Origin: Nitratireductor sp.
Lineage (GTDB): Bacteria; Pseudomonadota; Alphaproteobacteria; Rhizobiales; Rhizobiaceae
Reading direction: 5' to 3'
DNA length: 64,000 nucleotides
Assembly (NCBI RefSeq): GCF_017794765.1
Contig: NZ_CP051236.1
Span: 1,175,307 to 1,239,306, forward strand
In this document: positions 61,871-64,000 of the stretch, one piece after another
Layout of the letters: every line of letters begins with the position of its first letter
How positions within the stretch are numbered: position 1 is the stretch's first letter
Made by a program: the position numbers and the translations under genes
The notes under the pieces: generated by a model
The model's database searches: none
Told to the model about the DNA's origin: nothing
The model's input: only the letters and a program-made list of their open reading frames with translations

Positions 61871-62371
61871 TCAGTGCTGGAGGGGGTGTTTCTGCAGGTC
61901 GTCGCCAGGTGCCATCATGTCGGCAATGGTTGTCAGGGATGAAATAAGCTGGCCTCGGCGTTCCGGAGAGAGAGCTGCAAATCGCCGGGCGAAAGCGTCG
62001 CCCATCGGCTCGGGCGCGCGCATTAACAGCCCACGGCCTTGATCCGTCAGCCGGGTGTGGACCACACGTCGGTCGTTGCGAGACCGATAGCGCTCCACCA
62101 CTTGCCGCGCTTCCAGATTGTCGAGGATGGTGATCACGGTCGCCGCACTCAAATCGACATGGGCCGACAAAACCGTCGTTGTGACCTCCCCCAGCGCCGC
62201 GATTGCCTTGAGGATGATCAGCTGCGGCGCCGTGAGGCCGATCTGCTTGGCAAGCGCTCTGGATTGCACATCGTTGGCACGTACGATGCGGCGGATGCAC
62301 TTTTCCACCCCTCGTAACTCCTCGTCACGGAACCCGTTGGTGACTTTGTCAGTTGTCGTCTCGGAAGTCAT
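61871..62371 (-). CDS. MarR family transcriptional regulator
   Basis: A 166-residue MarR-type dimeric regulator. The winged helix has LTAPQLIILKAIAALGEVTT, HVDLSAATVITILDNLEARQ and the basic wing RNDRRVVHTRLTDQG. It is divergent from the N-acetylglutaminylglutamine amide synthesis gene, a neighbour seen in other bacteria with this pathway, so it likely controls it and itself. A 14-base perfect palindrome in the 90-base shared gap is its probable operator. The start MTSETTTD is preferred over an upstream in-frame codon within that gap. Confidence 0.92.
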   Translation of the reverse strand: MTSETTTDKVTNGFRDEELRGVEKCIRRIVRANDVQSRALAKQIGLTAPQLIILKAIAALGEVTTTVLSAHVDLSAATVITILDNLEARQVVERYRSRNDRRVVHTRLTDQGRGLLMRAPEPMGDAFARRFAALSPERRGQLISSLTTIADMMAPGDDLQKHPLQH

Positions 62372-62386
62372 GCGGACGCCATTAAT

Positions 62387-62413
62387 TTGACATCTAATAG
62401 TTATAACTATAAC
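62387..62413. promoter_or_regulatory. MarR operator palindrome and promoter before the NAGGN synthesis gene
   Basis: ATAGTTATAACTAT (62397-62410) is a perfect 14-base palindrome. TTGACA (62387-62392) lies just to its left and TATAAC (62408-62413) overlaps its right end, so a bound repressor would block transcription. Confidence 0.65.
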
Positions 62414-62461
62414 TAAAATACGCTCCGACGCAACGACAAACAAGGGATCAGATCGCTATCC

Positions 62462-64000
62462 ATGTGCGGAATCTGCGGAGAACTGCGGCTTGATGGCCGC
62501 CCTGCCTCACCTGTCGCTCTTTCGAAAATGATGGACTGTCTTGCGCCGCGCGGACCTGACGGCGCCGGCGCCGTCATTCATGGCAGCGCGGCGTTCGGCC
62601 ATCGGCGGCTGAAAATCATCGATCTGTCGGAAAAGGCCCGGCAGCCCATGGAAGATGCCGAACTGGGCCTCACCATCGCCTTCAACGGCTGCATCTACAA
62701 CTATCCCGAATTGCGCGCGGAGCTGGAAAGCAGAGGCTATCGCTTCTTCTCCACCGGCGATACCGAGGTCATCCTCAAAGCCTGGCACGCCTGGGGCGAA
62801 GATTGTGTGAACCGGTTTCACGGCATGTTTGCCTTTGTTCTCCGGGAACGTGAGACGGGTCGCGTGGTGATGGCGCGAGACCGTTTCGGCATCAAGCCGC
62901 TCTATCTGGCGGAAACGCCGGAACGTATTCGCTTCGCCTCCTCGCTTCCAGCCCTGTTGGCAGCCGGGGACGTGGACACGTCCATCGATCGCCATGCGCT
63001 GCATCACTACATGACATTCCACGCGGTCGTCCCCCCGCCGCGCACCATCCTCAATGGCGTGAAGAAACTTCCCCCCGCCACCATCCGGATCATCGAAGCC
63101 GATGGTAAGCAGCGGGATCGGGTCTATTGGGATCCGCCCTTCGCGCGCGATCCCGAAATGGCTGCGCTTTCTCCGGATGAATGGCGGGACCGGACCCTGG
63201 AAGCCCTGCGTCTTGCCGTCAAGCGCCGCATGGTGGCCGACGTTCCGGTAGGCGTCCTGCTTTCGGGGGGTGTGGATTCCAGCCTCATCGTCGGGCTTCT
63301 CGCCGAGGCCGGCCAGAAGGGTCTCATGACCTTCTCCGTCGGTTTCGAGGAGGCCAATGGCGAAAAGGGCGATGAATTCATTTATTCCGATCTGATCGCC
63401 AAAGAATTCGGCACCGATCACCACAAGATCTTCGTGCCGTCGGCCGATCTGATGGATGCGCTACCGGGCACGTTTGCGGCCATGTCGGAACCCATGGTCT
63501 CTTACGACAATGTCGGCTTCTATCTCCTCTCCAAGGAAGTATCGAAACACATCAAGGTCGTGCAGTCGGGGCAGGGCGCCGACGAAATTTTCGGTGGCTA
63601 TCACTGGTATCCGCCGTTGATGAGCTCCAATGATGTGGTGGACGATTACGCCAGGGTCTTTTTCGATCGTTCGCACGAAACCCTGAGCAGGCAGCTCTCG
63701 CCTGAGTGGATCGCGGATCGTGATGCAAGCCGCGAACTCGTGTCGGCACATCTCACGCGAGCAGGGGCCGATACTCCGGTCGACGCCGCGCTGCGGCTCG
63801 ATTCCACCGTCATGCTCGTCGATGATCCGGTCAAGCGGGTCGACAACATGACCATGGCCTGGGGGCTTGAGGCACGGGTGCCTTTCCTCGATCATGAACT
63901 GGTGGAGCTAGCTGCCCGCATCCCGCCCGAAGAAAAGCTCAAACAGGGCGGGAAGGGTGTGCTGAAAGAGGTCGCGAGGCAGGTAGTGCCAAACGAGGTC
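62462..64000 (+). CDS. N-acetylglutaminylglutamine amidotransferase, asparagine synthase-like (partial)
   Basis: The frame is open from MCGICGELRL to the end of the window (513 codons), so the C terminus is missing. Cys2 is the class II glutaminase nucleophile, with RGPDGAG, FNGCIYNYPEL and RDRFGIKPLY in the N-terminal domain. The synthetase half shows the ATP-pyrophosphatase loop SGGVDSS near residue 269 and QGADEIFGGYHWYP. The match is closer to the AsnO-type enzyme that makes N-acetylglutaminylglutamine amide, an osmoprotectant dipeptide, than to AsnB. A GNAT-type dipeptide ligase would be expected just past the window. A good ribosome site is not visible. Confidence 0.88.
   Translation, partial: MCGICGELRLDGRPASPVALSKMMDCLAPRGPDGAGAVIHGSAAFGHRRLKIIDLSEKARQPMEDAELGLTIAFNGCIYNYPELRAELESRGYRFFSTGDTEVILKAWHAWGEDCVNRFHGMFAFVLRERETGRVVMARDRFGIKPLYLAETPERIRFASSLPALLAAGDVDTSIDRHALHHYMTFHAVVPPPRTILNGVKKLPPATIRIIEADGKQRDRVYWDPPFARDPEMAALSPDEWRDRTLEALRLAVKRRMVADVPVGVLLSGGVDSSLIVGLLAEAGQKGLMTFSVGFEEANGEKGDEFIYSDLIAKEFGTDHHKIFVPSADLMDALPGTFAAMSEPMVSYDNVGFYLLSKEVSKHIKVVQSGQGADEIFGGYHWYPPLMSSNDVVDDYARVFFDRSHETLSRQLSPEWIADRDASRELVSAHLTRAGADTPVDAALRLDSTVMLVDDPVKRVDNMTMAWGLEARVPFLDHELVELAARIPPEEKLKQGGKGVLKEVARQVVPNEV

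Noticed and set aside
1-64000. CRISPR array, insertion sequence or prophage
   Set aside because: No regularly spaced repeats, transposase, integrase or phage structural genes were recognised anywhere in the window.

Overview
The window reads as chromosome of a free-living alphaproteobacterium of the Hyphomicrobiales (Rhizobiales), most like the Mesorhizobium/Nitratireductor/Phyllobacteriaceae side. Pointers are a GcrA regulator with clustered GANTC (CcrM) sites, the neighbourhood gcrA-argD-argF-hslO-apaG followed by metZ with a SAM-II riboswitch, the double-length alphaproteobacterial Dcd, 5-aminolevulinate synthase (C4 haem route), N-acetylglutaminylglutamine amide synthesis, and many TRAP and ABC uptake systems. 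This assignment rests on gene content and order only. GC content is high and genes are dense, often with ATGA overlaps.

Region 1 (1-15.5 kb) is mostly core. It holds the end of a family 2 glycosyltransferase, PPK2 divergent from a soluble PhoR-like kinase, and phoU, with no pst genes and no phoB between or after them. A RidA/LysR pair, gcrA, the arginine genes argD-argF, hslO, apaG, a CDP-alcohol phosphatidyltransferase, riboswitch-controlled metZ, dcd, a NaChBac-type voltage-gated sodium channel and a Tat-exported PhoX phosphatase with a recognisable PHO box follow.

Region 2 (16-31.9 kb) is catabolic and sensory. A six-gene minus-strand operon (MlrC-like M81 metallopeptidase, TRAP DctPQM, RpiR regulator, class III aminotransferase) is driven from a promoter overlapped by a long inverted repeat. 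Divergent from it is an NCS1 permease fused, across an apparent +1 frameshift, to a histidine kinase through a Cys-rich segment. It is followed by a REC-kinase and an OmpR-type regulator, and then by formamidase fmdA, an AmiS/UreI channel and an FmdB zinc ribbon. This looks like a transporter-like sensor set beside amide catabolism. A decayed ABC permease and deoB close the region.

Region 3 (32-51.2 kb) is accessory. It contains a secreted MORN protein, a GlxA/AraC regulator divergent from a TRAP system with a proline racemase-family enzyme, then a GntR regulator with two winged helices paired with a substrate-binding-like protein lacking a signal peptide. An amidohydrolase, a Dpp-type ABC transporter with fused ATPases and an MFS exporter follow. 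About 12.3 kb of this is bracketed by the intact tRNA-Gly(CCC) and a degenerate direct copy of its promoter and 5' half.

Region 4 (51.3-64 kb) returns to core genes: DUF6460 protein, MATE exporter, pyrD with a DUF952 gene, small membrane and exported proteins, a CrbR/CrbS-like acetate-type two-component pair, mscL, hemA, a MarR regulator and the start of an asparagine-synthase-like gene for an osmoprotectant dipeptide. No CRISPR array, insertion sequence or phage gene was seen.
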